A stretch of DNA of 32,918 nt from Candidatus Poribacteria bacterium (GTDB lineage: Bacteria > Poribacteria > WGA-4E > WGA-3G): assembly GCA_022822085.1 (NCBI GenBank), contig JAJECK010000143.1, positions 1 through 32,918 on the forward strand, read 5' to 3'. Positions 22,976 through 30,848 of the stretch are shown here, piece after piece. Each line of letters starts with the position of its first letter. Within the stretch, counting starts at the first letter, position 1. The position numbers were made by a program, and so were the translations under genes. The notes below the pieces were generated by a model. The model was not told the DNA's origin, did no database searches, and saw only the letters and a program-made list of their open reading frames with translations.

Positions 22976-25603
22976 ATGCGTGAAACTAATATTAAAATCA
23001 TCTGTATTCTCTTAATTCTGTTCGGTGTGGCTTTCTTACACCTCAAACTCTATAATTATGCTGTAATTACTGAAGAAGGTGCTTTACAGATTCTGGTCTG
23101 TATCGGTCGAGTCACAGAAATTGATACAAGTGAGGAAATTGATCAGATTCTGACTTTTCGTATTTTATCTGGAGAATTTCGCGGTGAAAAAGTTAAGGTT
23201 AATAATATCTGGATAGGACGGCAATTTAGTGATCGTGTATTTAGTAAAGACGATGTTGTATATCTTGATATTCAGATCCGAGATCCGAATAATCCTACCA
23301 TTTATTCAGTGTCCATTGGCGATTATTTCCGTACTCCATTTCTTTTGTATCTTGCAGGTGCATTATGTGTGTTGATGATACTTGTCGCAGGAATGAAGGG
23401 AGTGAGAGCAATTCTAACACTATTTGTTACTGCCATATCCATCATATATATTCTTGTCCCTCTAATGATCCGTGGATATAACCCAATTGTTGTGGCACTA
23501 CTCATTGCATCATTTCTAACATTAGTAACTTTCCTTTTCATTACAGGATTTAGTAATAAAGTAATCTCAGGTGTTCTTGGAACGCTGGGTGGGTTAACTG
23601 CTGTTGGTATTCTTTCAATCGTCAGTCAACATTTGATGGCACTAACCGGATTAGCCCAAGAATTAGGTTATCTTGAACTCGGTCTATCGTTATGGCGAAC
23701 CGAGGGGTCACATTACTGGAATTTTGCTGGAATCCTATCTGCGGGAATAATATTAGGTGCAGTCGGCGCGATGATGGATGTGAGTATGTCTATATCCTCA
23801 AGTGTGCACGAAGTTAAGCAGGTCAACCCGAACATTACTGTGAGGCAATCAATTCAAGCGGGTTTAAATGTTGGTCGTGATATTATGGGAACAATGGCAG
23901 ATACACTTATCTTTGCATATCTTGGTGCACAGATGATTACGATGTTACTGCCTCGGATCGATTTTCCAGAACAAGGTATGTTGTATCCATTTTTGCGTAT
24001 AGTCAACGAAGAAGCCACAGCAGTTGCGATTGTCCAAGCCGTAGTAGGTACTATCGGGTTAGTGCTAACTGTACCGATTGCTGCGACTGCTGCTGGATTC
24101 CTAACAAAATATACTAAAGTCAAAAGAACTGAAATACATGAAAATATCCCAACCGAGGATGAATTAGAAGAGCTATTTGGCAGTGATGAGGAAAAGGGTG
24201 GACATTCTATTTTTTCTAAACGTGCTGCAGTTCCATTTGCTATGATTCTTGTGTTGATTGTTACAACATTTGTTTATTTTCATATTCAAGGACTGACTGC
24301 TACGATTTCAGATGTCCATGACGAACAAGGAGAATTGATATCAAAACAGGAGTATGTGAAGGGAAAAGTTTTACGATTCATTGAATCTACTGGTACATTT
24401 CTGTTTGCTATTGATGTTTCTAATTCAAGTGAATTGGATAGAAAGATCGTTCCATCAGATTTGTTTCAGGCTTTTGAAGACAACGAATTTTCTCTGTCAG
24501 AAAAGTCAACAGTTTCAATCACACCTTGGAAGGACAGTAGATGGTTGATTTCCGATCCAGAATATGAACAGACTTTTAGTATTCGTCATAGTCAAGATGG
24601 TACAAATATGCTCAATGTATATGATTCAGAAACAGAACATCATGTGCTTGAGGTAGAGATACTTGGTGGAATGTATAAAGGGAAGCAAGTGATTTTACGG
24701 AACATTGTCAACCACAGCATGCCATTGTTAAGTATACCTGCAGAACCAGGGGATATAATACTGTGTAAGGTTGGGGGTGATCCTGATCAGATTAGTTTGG
24801 GAAACATTGTGCAGGAATATGGACGTGATAAATATCTGATTTGGTTCGTCGGAGGCATGTTTTTGCTCATCATCCTTGTTGGCAGAATAGAGGGTATCCG
24901 AACCGTATTTGCGATGATAATCTCTGGTGCAGTCATCTATTACTTTATGCTGCCCCTTATTTCACAAGGCATGAATGCAGTGCTTGTTGTTACATTGACA
25001 TCTGGGGTTGTTGCATTTGTTTCTTTGGTGTTTGTTATCGGTCCGAGTCGTAAGACATTTTCTGCTGTACTCGGCACAATGGGTGGTATTTTAGCGGCAG
25101 GTATCATCCTGATTTTTGCCCAAAATCAGCTGCATTTTACTGGATTAGAAACTGCAATAGCAGCAGATATTGTTGAAGCAACACGAAATCCCCCATTCGT
25201 ATTTGTTCAAATTTTGATAGCAGGAATGCTAATGGGGGTATTGGGGGTTGCTGTTGATGGTGCTATTGAGGTCGCATCAAGCATGGAAGAGATACGTAGG
25301 GCAAATCCGAACATGCCAACTTGGCGACTGATAACTTCCGGACTCAATGTAGGGACTGATATTCTTGGAACGATGATAAATACACTTGTGTTTGCATATC
25401 TTGGTGTTGAACTGTTGCTAATAATTACGATAACTACTGAAAGCCATGAATTATTTTTAGCACCTACAGTACAGATGTTAAGTTTAGGGGTTGTATCAGC
25501 AGAGATTGTACGGTTACTTGCAGGGACACTTGGGTTGGTGTTAGCAATTCCGATAACAGCGATAATCTGTGCTTTCTGGAATCCCAGGAAAGTGCGACAT
25601 TAA
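22976..25603 (+). CDS. YibE/F-family membrane protein with two tandem domains
   Basis: 875 residues, about twice the usual YibE/F length. Two homologous halves (roughly 1-390 and 415-875) each hold an extracytoplasmic beta-rich segment followed by several membrane helices. They share GTLGG or GTMGG, GAMMDVSMSISSS versus GVAVDGAIEVASS, and GLNVGRDIMGTMADTL versus GLNVGTDILGTMINTL. YibE/F proteins are multi-helix membrane proteins of uncertain role; a transporter function is often supposed. The two conserved membrane cores probably pack together. A hydrophobic N-terminal helix begins at residue 8. The gene stands alone between two repeat-rich gaps. Confidence 0.85.
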   Translation: MRETNIKIICILLILFGVAFLHLKLYNYAVITEEGALQILVCIGRVTEIDTSEEIDQILTFRILSGEFRGEKVKVNNIWIGRQFSDRVFSKDDVVYLDIQIRDPNNPTIYSVSIGDYFRTPFLLYLAGALCVLMILVAGMKGVRAILTLFVTAISIIYILVPLMIRGYNPIVVALLIASFLTLVTFLFITGFSNKVISGVLGTLGGLTAVGILSIVSQHLMALTGLAQELGYLELGLSLWRTEGSHYWNFAGILSAGIILGAVGAMMDVSMSISSSVHEVKQVNPNITVRQSIQAGLNVGRDIMGTMADTLIFAYLGAQMITMLLPRIDFPEQGMLYPFLRIVNEEATAVAIVQAVVGTIGLVLTVPIAATAAGFLTKYTKVKRTEIHENIPTEDELEELFGSDEEKGGHSIFSKRAAVPFAMILVLIVTTFVYFHIQGLTATISDVHDEQGELISKQEYVKGKVLRFIESTGTFLFAIDVSNSSELDRKIVPSDLFQAFEDNEFSLSEKSTVSITPWKDSRWLISDPEYEQTFSIRHSQDGTNMLNVYDSETEHHVLEVEILGGMYKGKQVILRNIVNHSMPLLSIPAEPGDIILCKVGGDPDQISLGNIVQEYGRDKYLIWFVGGMFLLIILVGRIEGIRTVFAMIISGAVIYYFMLPLISQGMNAVLVVTLTSGVVAFVSLVFVIGPSRKTFSAVLGTMGGILAAGIILIFAQNQLHFTGLETAIAADIVEATRNPPFVFVQILIAGMLMGVLGVAVDGAIEVASSMEEIRRANPNMPTWRLITSGLNVGTDILGTMINTLVFAYLGVELLLIITITTESHELFLAPTVQMLSLGVVSAEIVRLLAGTLGLVLAIPITAIICAFWNPRKVRH

Positions 25604-25664
25604 TTTAATCTAATACCATTTCTACATGATTATGCAGCATTATAGGTTGGGTTGAGTTTGTGAT

Positions 25665-25890
25665 ACCCATAAGCATCAATTTAAGGAATTTTGATTTTGA
25701 ATAATGCTCTTCAGTCCCGTATGAAGATTAAATAATTAATTCGGTAACTTTCTGTTTGCATGAGGCAGGTTCACTACGCTGCTGGCGAGGTTTCCTAACC
25801 TCGCCAAATTACCTAAATGTTTTCTTAAACTTCATTAGGGACTGAAGACACTACCATACGGATTTATCCCTTAAATTGATGCCTATAGGT
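25665..25890. mobile_element. MITE-like element with ~23-bp inverted ends, host of a second element
   Basis: The ends at 25665-25687 and 25867-25890 are imperfect inverted repeats related to the arms of the hairpin at 22744-22810. A hairpin element of a different family lies within at 25709-25847, which indicates nested insertion. Confidence 0.6.
25709..25847. repeat. GGCGAGGTT hairpin element, copy A
   Basis: The outer arms CTTCAGTCCC and GGGACTGAAG enclose ATGAAG/CTTCAT and a central hairpin GGCGAGGTT-TCCT-AACCTCGCC. Related copies are at 29626-29742, 29795-29864 (partial) and 29927-30042. Confidence 0.8.
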
Positions 25891-25961
25891 TTAGGCATGA
25901 AACCCAACGGACGGAGACATTTTGTCGAATTATCAAACTCACGTTACTATTGAATGTCCGC

Positions 25962-27122
25962 CTAACCGCGATATAAAGTTCTCATCTGTTTAATTACCTT
26001 CGGTAATTTTGCAATGACTGTGTCAATTTCTTCTTCTGTCGTGTTTTTACCGAGAGAGAACCGAACCGTACCTTGTGCTAATCTGGGGGGAAGACCGAGT
26101 GCAGCAAGGACGTGTGAAGGTTCCATAGAACCTGAAGTGCAGGCAGAACCTGTTGACACACAAATCCCTTCCATATCTAAACGCAAGATTAGACTTTCAC
26201 CTTCAACAGATTCGAATGAGACGTTAAGCGTTCCCGGGGCACAGTATTCAGGGTGGCCGTTATAGTGTAAGCGATCAATGTGTGCGTCAAGTCCGGCACG
26301 CAATCGTTGTGTTAAATTGCTGAGATGTTGAGCATAGTCAGAACGTTCATGGTTAGCATGATCTGCTGCAACACCAAGACCAACAATAGCCGGAACGTTT
26401 TCTGAACCTGCACGCCTATTCCTTTCATGTGCACCTCCGTGAACAAGATTTGCTAATCTGGTGCCGCGCCGAATATATAGAACACCAATACCTTTTGGAG
26501 CATAGATTTTGTGTCCTGAAAGGGATAACATATCCACCTCAAGTTCCTGAACATTCACATCCAATTTTCCAATAGATTGAACTGCATCGGTATGCACTGG
26601 GATTTCGTGTTCTTTTGCTATCTGACAAATTTCTACCAAAGGTTGGACTGTTCCATTTTCGTTGTTGACGTGCATGATAGAAATTAGAATCGTTGAATCA
26701 CGTATCGCTGAACTGAGTTGCTCTAAATCAATTCTACCATATCGGTCTACAGGAAGGTATGTTACCTCGAAACCACGTTGTTCCAGATATTGACAGGTAT
26801 GTAAAACTGCATGATGTTCAACAGAAGAGGTGATGATATGGTTTCCTTCACCACGACTTTTTTGCAGTTCGGTTAGTCCCTTGATTGCATGGTTATCTGC
26901 TTCAGTGCCACTTCCGGTGAATACAATTTCACTGGGACTCTTTGCACTGATGAGTTCCGCTACCTGTTCACGAGCCGTGTCAATTGCGTTACGTGCTTCA
27001 CGTCCGTAGGCGTGGATGCTGGACCCGTTACCGAACGCCTCTGTAAGAAACGGCATCATTGCATCTCTAACTTCAGGGCGGAGTGGGGTTGTGGCGTTGT
27101 AATCAAGGTAAATCCGTTGCAT
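25962..27122 (-). CDS. Cysteine desulfurase (NifS/IscS type)
   Basis: 386 residues. PLP-binding Lys205 lies in LSGHKIYAPKG, the VEHHAVL His in 103-104, and catalytic Cys328 in STGSACTSGSMEPSHVL. It forms persulfide from cysteine for Fe-S clusters and thiolated tRNA. In phosphorothioation systems the same reaction (DndA or SspA) feeds sulfur to DNA, and IscS can replace a missing DndA. This gene is about 10.5 kb from the ssp cluster with no iscU beside it. I treat it as housekeeping that could serve both roles. No strong ribosome site is visible. Confidence 0.9.
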   Translation of the reverse strand: MQRIYLDYNATTPLRPEVRDAMMPFLTEAFGNGSSIHAYGREARNAIDTAREQVAELISAKSPSEIVFTGSGTEADNHAIKGLTELQKSRGEGNHIITSSVEHHAVLHTCQYLEQRGFEVTYLPVDRYGRIDLEQLSSAIRDSTILISIMHVNNENGTVQPLVEICQIAKEHEIPVHTDAVQSIGKLDVNVQELEVDMLSLSGHKIYAPKGIGVLYIRRGTRLANLVHGGAHERNRRAGSENVPAIVGLGVAADHANHERSDYAQHLSNLTQRLRAGLDAHIDRLHYNGHPEYCAPGTLNVSFESVEGESLILRLDMEGICVSTGSACTSGSMEPSHVLAALGLPPRLAQGTVRFSLGKNTTEEEIDTVIAKLPKVIKQMRTLYRG

Positions 27123-27221
27123 GTTGTTATGTCCGTTAGCTCAGATTATACGATGTTAACTTCCCAAAGAACCTATAACATCTCTATCGCAATGCTGGGT
27201 ATTTCTCGGTTGTTGTGTCAT

Positions 27222-28025
27222 TCAAGGACGGACAAAAAACTCCCGTGTAATGTCGTTGACTTTTAGAATATATATGCCAGCTGCGAACTCCCCGATAGAA
27301 ACCTCATTTTGATATTCATTTAAAATAGCATCCTGAATTGAATGTGATGAACCAGCACGTAAGTAAGTTATATCAGTTAGCAATGGACAGTCAATACCGC
27401 TTGGGATTTCACCAATTATTTGTATGTAGATAGTATTACCTTCTTGTTTTTGATGTGTTTTGACGAATGGTATACACGCTTCCCAAAAGTATCCCTTGAA
27501 ATTAACTGTTACTTGAGCGGGTCTGCTTTTTGAGATCGATATCTCAAAGTTTTTAATGAACGGATTTCTGGTAATCCAAATCTCATCATCTTCAACACGA
27601 AATACTTGTTCAATATCGTTGGCAATTATTTTATACTCACCAGCTGGGAACATTGAAAATGCTCCGATAGAAACTTGTTTTTTAAGTTCCGCTACTATGG
27701 TCGTACAGGTAATACCCGGGCCACCGACCCCCTTTGTTGCCTGAATGTAGATGATATTTCCTTGCCGCTCATGATGAACTTCGTGGACAAATGCACAACC
27801 GTGGCTGTGGGATCCATAAACTGTAACCATAACTTGAGCGGGGCTATCTTCTGAAATTGATATGCCAACGTCTTCAATATACAGGTCTTCAATAACCCAA
27901 CCATCAGGTAGAATTTCTTCGTCTTCAATAAGAATATCCTTAATTCCCAAGTCATCCCTTGAACAACCGACGAAACACACTATACTTGTGGTTAACAAAG
28001 CAATTAATAAAAACAACTTTTGCAT
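27222..28025 (-). CDS. Predicted lipoprotein with two internal repeats
   Basis: 267 residues. The N-terminus is a lipoprotein signal with lipobox CFVGC (Cys21). The mature part is a duplication: about 47-145 and 153-267 share ISIS, PAQV, a Cys pair (Cys77/Cys107 and Cys184/Cys213), IYIQ, VSIG and the ending AGxY...ND. The sheet-forming pattern suggests two beta-sandwich domains, with a possible disulfide in each. GGAG lies 11 nt before the start. I do not recognise a family. A surface or periplasmic position is likely. No functional partner is nearby. Confidence 0.75.
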   Translation of the reverse strand: MQKLFLLIALLTTSIVCFVGCSRDDLGIKDILIEDEEILPDGWVIEDLYIEDVGISISEDSPAQVMVTVYGSHSHGCAFVHEVHHERQGNIIYIQATKGVGGPGITCTTIVAELKKQVSIGAFSMFPAGEYKIIANDIEQVFRVEDDEIWITRNPFIKNFEISISKSRPAQVTVNFKGYFWEACIPFVKTHQKQEGNTIYIQIIGEIPSGIDCPLLTDITYLRAGSSHSIQDAILNEYQNEVSIGEFAAGIYILKVNDITREFFVRP

Positions 28026-28223
28026 AAGTTTTCATCTCCGTTAATTTTTAGATTTTGTATTCTTTCAATGGTAATAAAATTCAGAATGTGTAAATAATTT
28101 GTTAGGTTCAGGTGGACATAGGACATGATGAGATCATGAAAGAAGTATGTAAGTATTTTTAAGTTTACCATAGAGGTCTAAGCCGCGCAAGAGGATCGCG
28201 ACCGGGAGGTCGTTCCTACAGCG
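28026..28223. other. Short intergenic gap
   Basis: No gene. A GC-rich segment near 28180-28220 with a short inverted repeat (ACCGGGAGGT type) differs in composition from its surroundings and may be a dispersed repeat, but no second copy is in this window. Confidence 0.4.
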
Positions 28224-29576
28224 TTAATCGTATGTCCGATAGTTGAGAAAGGTAATCTGATTCGAAGAAATCTTAACATCTGGTATAGACCTATTCCTGC
28301 TGACCTGACCGTTAGCATTTAAAAAAGATAAATTGATATGATGACTGCCAGCGGGAAGTGGCATCCGTACTAAGTAAATCTGATTGGGAAGTGTTTGCCA
28401 AGAACGTGTATCTGCACTTTCTGTGAATACTCCTGCAAGGTTTACGATGACTCCTAAGGCGGTACTCTCTTTTTTTGCTTTTTTAAATATCAAGTATTTT
28501 CCTAAGGCGCGTGCTAATGTGCGAATGAGTATTATTGTGCTCTTAGAATTAAGTGTTTCAATCGCCATATTTTCTACATCTTCTATCAACACACCCTGGG
28601 CAGTTTTATCCTCAACTGTCACTTCAATTCCTGTAAAACGTGGACGGTTTGTCCGTATTGATGGAATGGCAACACGAAGAAGATATTCTAATTTTATCTC
28701 ATCTACTACCATGCCTTCACGTGTTCTGAGTGTACGGGCAAACTTAATACTGTCTCTGTTTTCCTTTTCACCAAATTTATCTGTTGTTAGGATAGGGAAT
28801 GTCAACGACTGTTCAGTTTTTTGAGGGACATAACCTGTTTCATAAAATAGGACCAACTCGCCATGATTTTCAGCTACTGTTTGTGCATCTCCATATTGTT
28901 GTTGATAACGTTCATATTCGTCAGTGAAACCGAGTTTTCGAGAGATCCGTACAAGTGAATGACCGACATCGGCTGGCGGTGAAACACTTGTGTATCTGGC
29001 GGAATTACTATAGTATTCCGCAGCTTGTTTATATGAAATATATGCATTATTCAACTCCCTCGCGTTCTCAAAGACCATTCCACATAAGTGCGCGAGAAGT
29101 CCCGCTGCAAAATAGTTATAGTCTTTTACTTCACCTTTAAAGTATTGGATTAATTCTGTAGCTTGTTTGCATTCAACAATCGCACCCTCAAAACTACCCG
29201 CGTATATATAGTTTAGAATACTATAATAGTGACTCAATAATCTCTCATATTTTGTGCCTACATAAGGCCGTATTTGATCTGAAGTGACTAAGGAAAAAAC
29301 TTCTGTTGAAATACTTTTTGTGTACCGCTCCTCTGCGATATCCTCACCTAAATCAAATGCCGTGCTACTTTCAGTGAACAAATTAGCGTAGTGTCCAGTC
29401 AAAGCTAATTCAAATTGAAATGGAATATCCGGTTTTTTCGGAGAATTCTTCTTTAGGTAATTATATGCATCTGATGGTTTGCCGGATTCTAAACCAATTT
29501 CGACCTTTTCAAAATTGTAACTTGCACACCCGGCTGTGAATAAAACAATTAGTAGTAATGAGAATATTTTTGTCAT
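28224..29576 (-). CDS. COG3014-type lipoprotein with TPR-like helices
   Basis: 450 residues from the Met at 29576. An earlier ATG at 29627 adds 17 polar residues before the signal peptide and lies within a repeat element, so it is rejected. The signal peptide ends in FTAGC (Cys17). The middle has helical repeats with KYERLLSHYYSILNYI, and the C-terminal part has ADTRSWQTLPNQIYLVRM, which is typical of COG3014 lipoproteins. In gammaproteobacteria these are encoded near LpoB, as here. The role is probably in envelope or peptidoglycan synthesis control, which is inferred from context. Confidence 0.75.
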   Translation of the reverse strand: MTKIFSLLLIVLFTAGCASYNFEKVEIGLESGKPSDAYNYLKKNSPKKPDIPFQFELALTGHYANLFTESSTAFDLGEDIAEERYTKSISTEVFSLVTSDQIRPYVGTKYERLLSHYYSILNYIYAGSFEGAIVECKQATELIQYFKGEVKDYNYFAAGLLAHLCGMVFENARELNNAYISYKQAAEYYSNSARYTSVSPPADVGHSLVRISRKLGFTDEYERYQQQYGDAQTVAENHGELVLFYETGYVPQKTEQSLTFPILTTDKFGEKENRDSIKFARTLRTREGMVVDEIKLEYLLRVAIPSIRTNRPRFTGIEVTVEDKTAQGVLIEDVENMAIETLNSKSTIILIRTLARALGKYLIFKKAKKESTALGVIVNLAGVFTESADTRSWQTLPNQIYLVRMPLPAGSHHINLSFLNANGQVSRNRSIPDVKISSNQITFLNYRTYD

Positions 29577-29625
29577 AGAATCTCTGATATTATAATCTAA
29601 GTTGCTACCTTGTAGCACAAACTTC

Positions 29626-29742
29626 ATGAAGATTTAATTTATTAATTCGGTAACTTTTTATCCGTACGAGGCAGGTTTCGCTCCTCCGCTGGCGAGGTTT
29701 CCTAACCTCGCCAAAGGAACGATTTATTTTCTTAATCTTCAT
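29626..29742. repeat. GGCGAGGTT hairpin element, copy B
   Basis: The ends ATGAAGATT and AATCTTCAT are inverted, with the central GGCGAGGTT-TCCT-AACCTCGCC hairpin. It is highly similar to copy D. Confidence 0.8.
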
Positions 29743-29794
29743 CCAGTTTGCGGTATTTGACGCACAGACTGGCAGTTTATGCTATAGACACACA

Positions 29795-29864
29795 AGGTTC
29801 CCCTCTCCTGCTGGCGAGGTTTCCTAACCTCGCCACATTACCCGATTAAATTCTTAATCTTCAT
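29795..29864. repeat. GGCGAGGTT hairpin element, partial copy C
   Basis: Only the central hairpin and the right end (CTTAATCTTCAT) are present; the left end is missing. Confidence 0.7.
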
Positions 29865-29926
29865 TAGGGACGATATGTTTATAGAAAAACGTCCTTAACA
29901 CCTTCTTTAGTCCCGGGGAATGCCTT

Positions 29927-30042
29927 ATGAAGATTAATTTATTAATTCGGTAATTTTTTATTCGGACGAGGCAGGTGTCCCTCCGCCGCTGGCGAGGTTT
30001 CCTAACCTCGCCAAATTACCGATTTATTTTCTTAATCTTCAT
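29927..30042. repeat. GGCGAGGTT hairpin element, copy D
   Basis: A full-length copy. Its flanks GAATGCC and GGCATTC extend the inverted repeat outward, as the CTTCAGTCCC flanks do for copy A. Confidence 0.8.
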
Positions 30043-30156
30043 ATGGCATTCATACCGTTGATTTGGTAGGGACGATATGTTTATATGTTAAATCCATTTT
30101 ATGTGAGTACAATACAAACAAATAGTTAACTGGCACAAGTCGTTAAATAATAAGAT

Positions 30157-30180
30157 AGGGCAGGAATCATTACCCGCCCT
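30157..30180 (-). terminator. Probable terminator after the LpoB-like gene
   Basis: An 8-bp stem AGGGCAGG/CCCGCCCT with one mismatch and an 8-base loop lies 25 bp beyond the stop at 30206. The T-rich tail is better on the plus strand, so its strength on the minus strand is uncertain. Confidence 0.5.
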
Positions 30181-30205
30181 TTATTTACATTTTTAGTAGA
30201 TCATA

Positions 30206-30808
30206 TTACATCTTAAACTTTTTGCGACCAATAAACTTCTTAATTTTTTTGGTGCCGATCCAAACCTTCTCATTGTTTTCAATATGGGTCAGGGTGAGAT
30301 TAGTTTGATAAAACACAATTTGTTTACCACCTTCGCGATCCTCAATAGTGTTTATTTCGCCGGTCATCATGTAATCTGCTCCGTGTTCGCGTCCCATACG
30401 TTTGATGGTTTCAATTGCAGCGTTTTCACTTTGGTCAGCACGTTCTTCTCGTATCTCTTCGCGTTCACTTTTACTGGCTACCGTCCGAACTTTACCAGAG
30501 TTGATAAATGCCTGTTCAATATCAAAAATGAAGGTTTGTGTTGCAATATGTTCATTACTCTTATTACGGATGGCACCGACAATCACAACAGGTTTGCTGC
30601 TGGTCTGAATACCGTGATCGTTAATCCATGTGTGGTTCAAGCAGTCATCAATGATTTGGTCAGCAACCAAACGGGAATCAGTATCGTTCCAACGGCCAGA
30701 TAAGTCAACAGTGGTATCGCTATCTATACGAGAGACTTGTTTGGTTGGTCCACAGCCGACTGAGACAATTAAGCCGAAGAGAAATAGACAAGTCAATAAT
30801 TTATTCAT
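30206..30808 (-). CDS. LpoB-like penicillin-binding protein activator lipoprotein
   Basis: 200 residues. The signal peptide ends in VSVGC (Cys19). VDLSGRWNDTDSRLVADQI and GADYMMTGEINTIEDREGG are characteristic of the LpoB/YcfM family, whose members sit in the outer membrane and activate a class A penicillin-binding protein. AAGGAG lies 8 nt before the ATG. It follows thrS by 40 bp. The COG3014-type lipoprotein comes next on the same strand, as expected for this family. No class A PBP is in the window, so the partner is elsewhere. Confidence 0.8.
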   Translation of the reverse strand: MNKLLTCLFLFGLIVSVGCGPTKQVSRIDSDTTVDLSGRWNDTDSRLVADQIIDDCLNHTWINDHGIQTSSKPVVIVGAIRNKSNEHIATQTFIFDIEQAFINSGKVRTVASKSEREEIREERADQSENAAIETIKRMGREHGADYMMTGEINTIEDREGGKQIVFYQTNLTLTHIENNEKVWIGTKKIKKFIGRKKFKM

Positions 30809-30848
30809 TTAATTTGCTCCTTAGATATTATATGTGTAACGAGTTAAA

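Larger units (their letters stand above)
25604..25961. other. Intergenic region with nested inverted-repeat elements
   Basis: No gene is seen. It starts with a REP-like lead (25611-25629) and contains one element (25665-25890) with another (25709-25847) inside. The flanking genes converge, so there may be terminators here, but none with a clear T-run was found. Confidence 0.7.
29577..30205. other. Repeat-filled gap between the COG3014-type and LpoB-like genes
   Basis: No gene is visible. It contains hairpin-element copies B, C and D, two copies of the GGACGATATG motif (29868-29891, 30070-30088), and a probable terminator at 30157-30180. The insertions split what was probably one operon. Confidence 0.75.

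Noticed and set aside
25962-27122. Cysteine desulfurase as a dedicated SspA/DndA
   Set aside because: It is far from the ssp genes and its motifs are of the general NifS/IscS type. It is kept only as a possible sulfur source.
28224-29627. Longer start for the COG3014-type lipoprotein at 29627
   Set aside because: It would put 17 residues before a clear lipoprotein signal and begins inside a repeat element.
29626-30042. CRISPR array from the clustered repeats
   Set aside because: The units are palindromic elements of about 70-117 bp, unevenly spaced, with no regular spacers and no cas genes.
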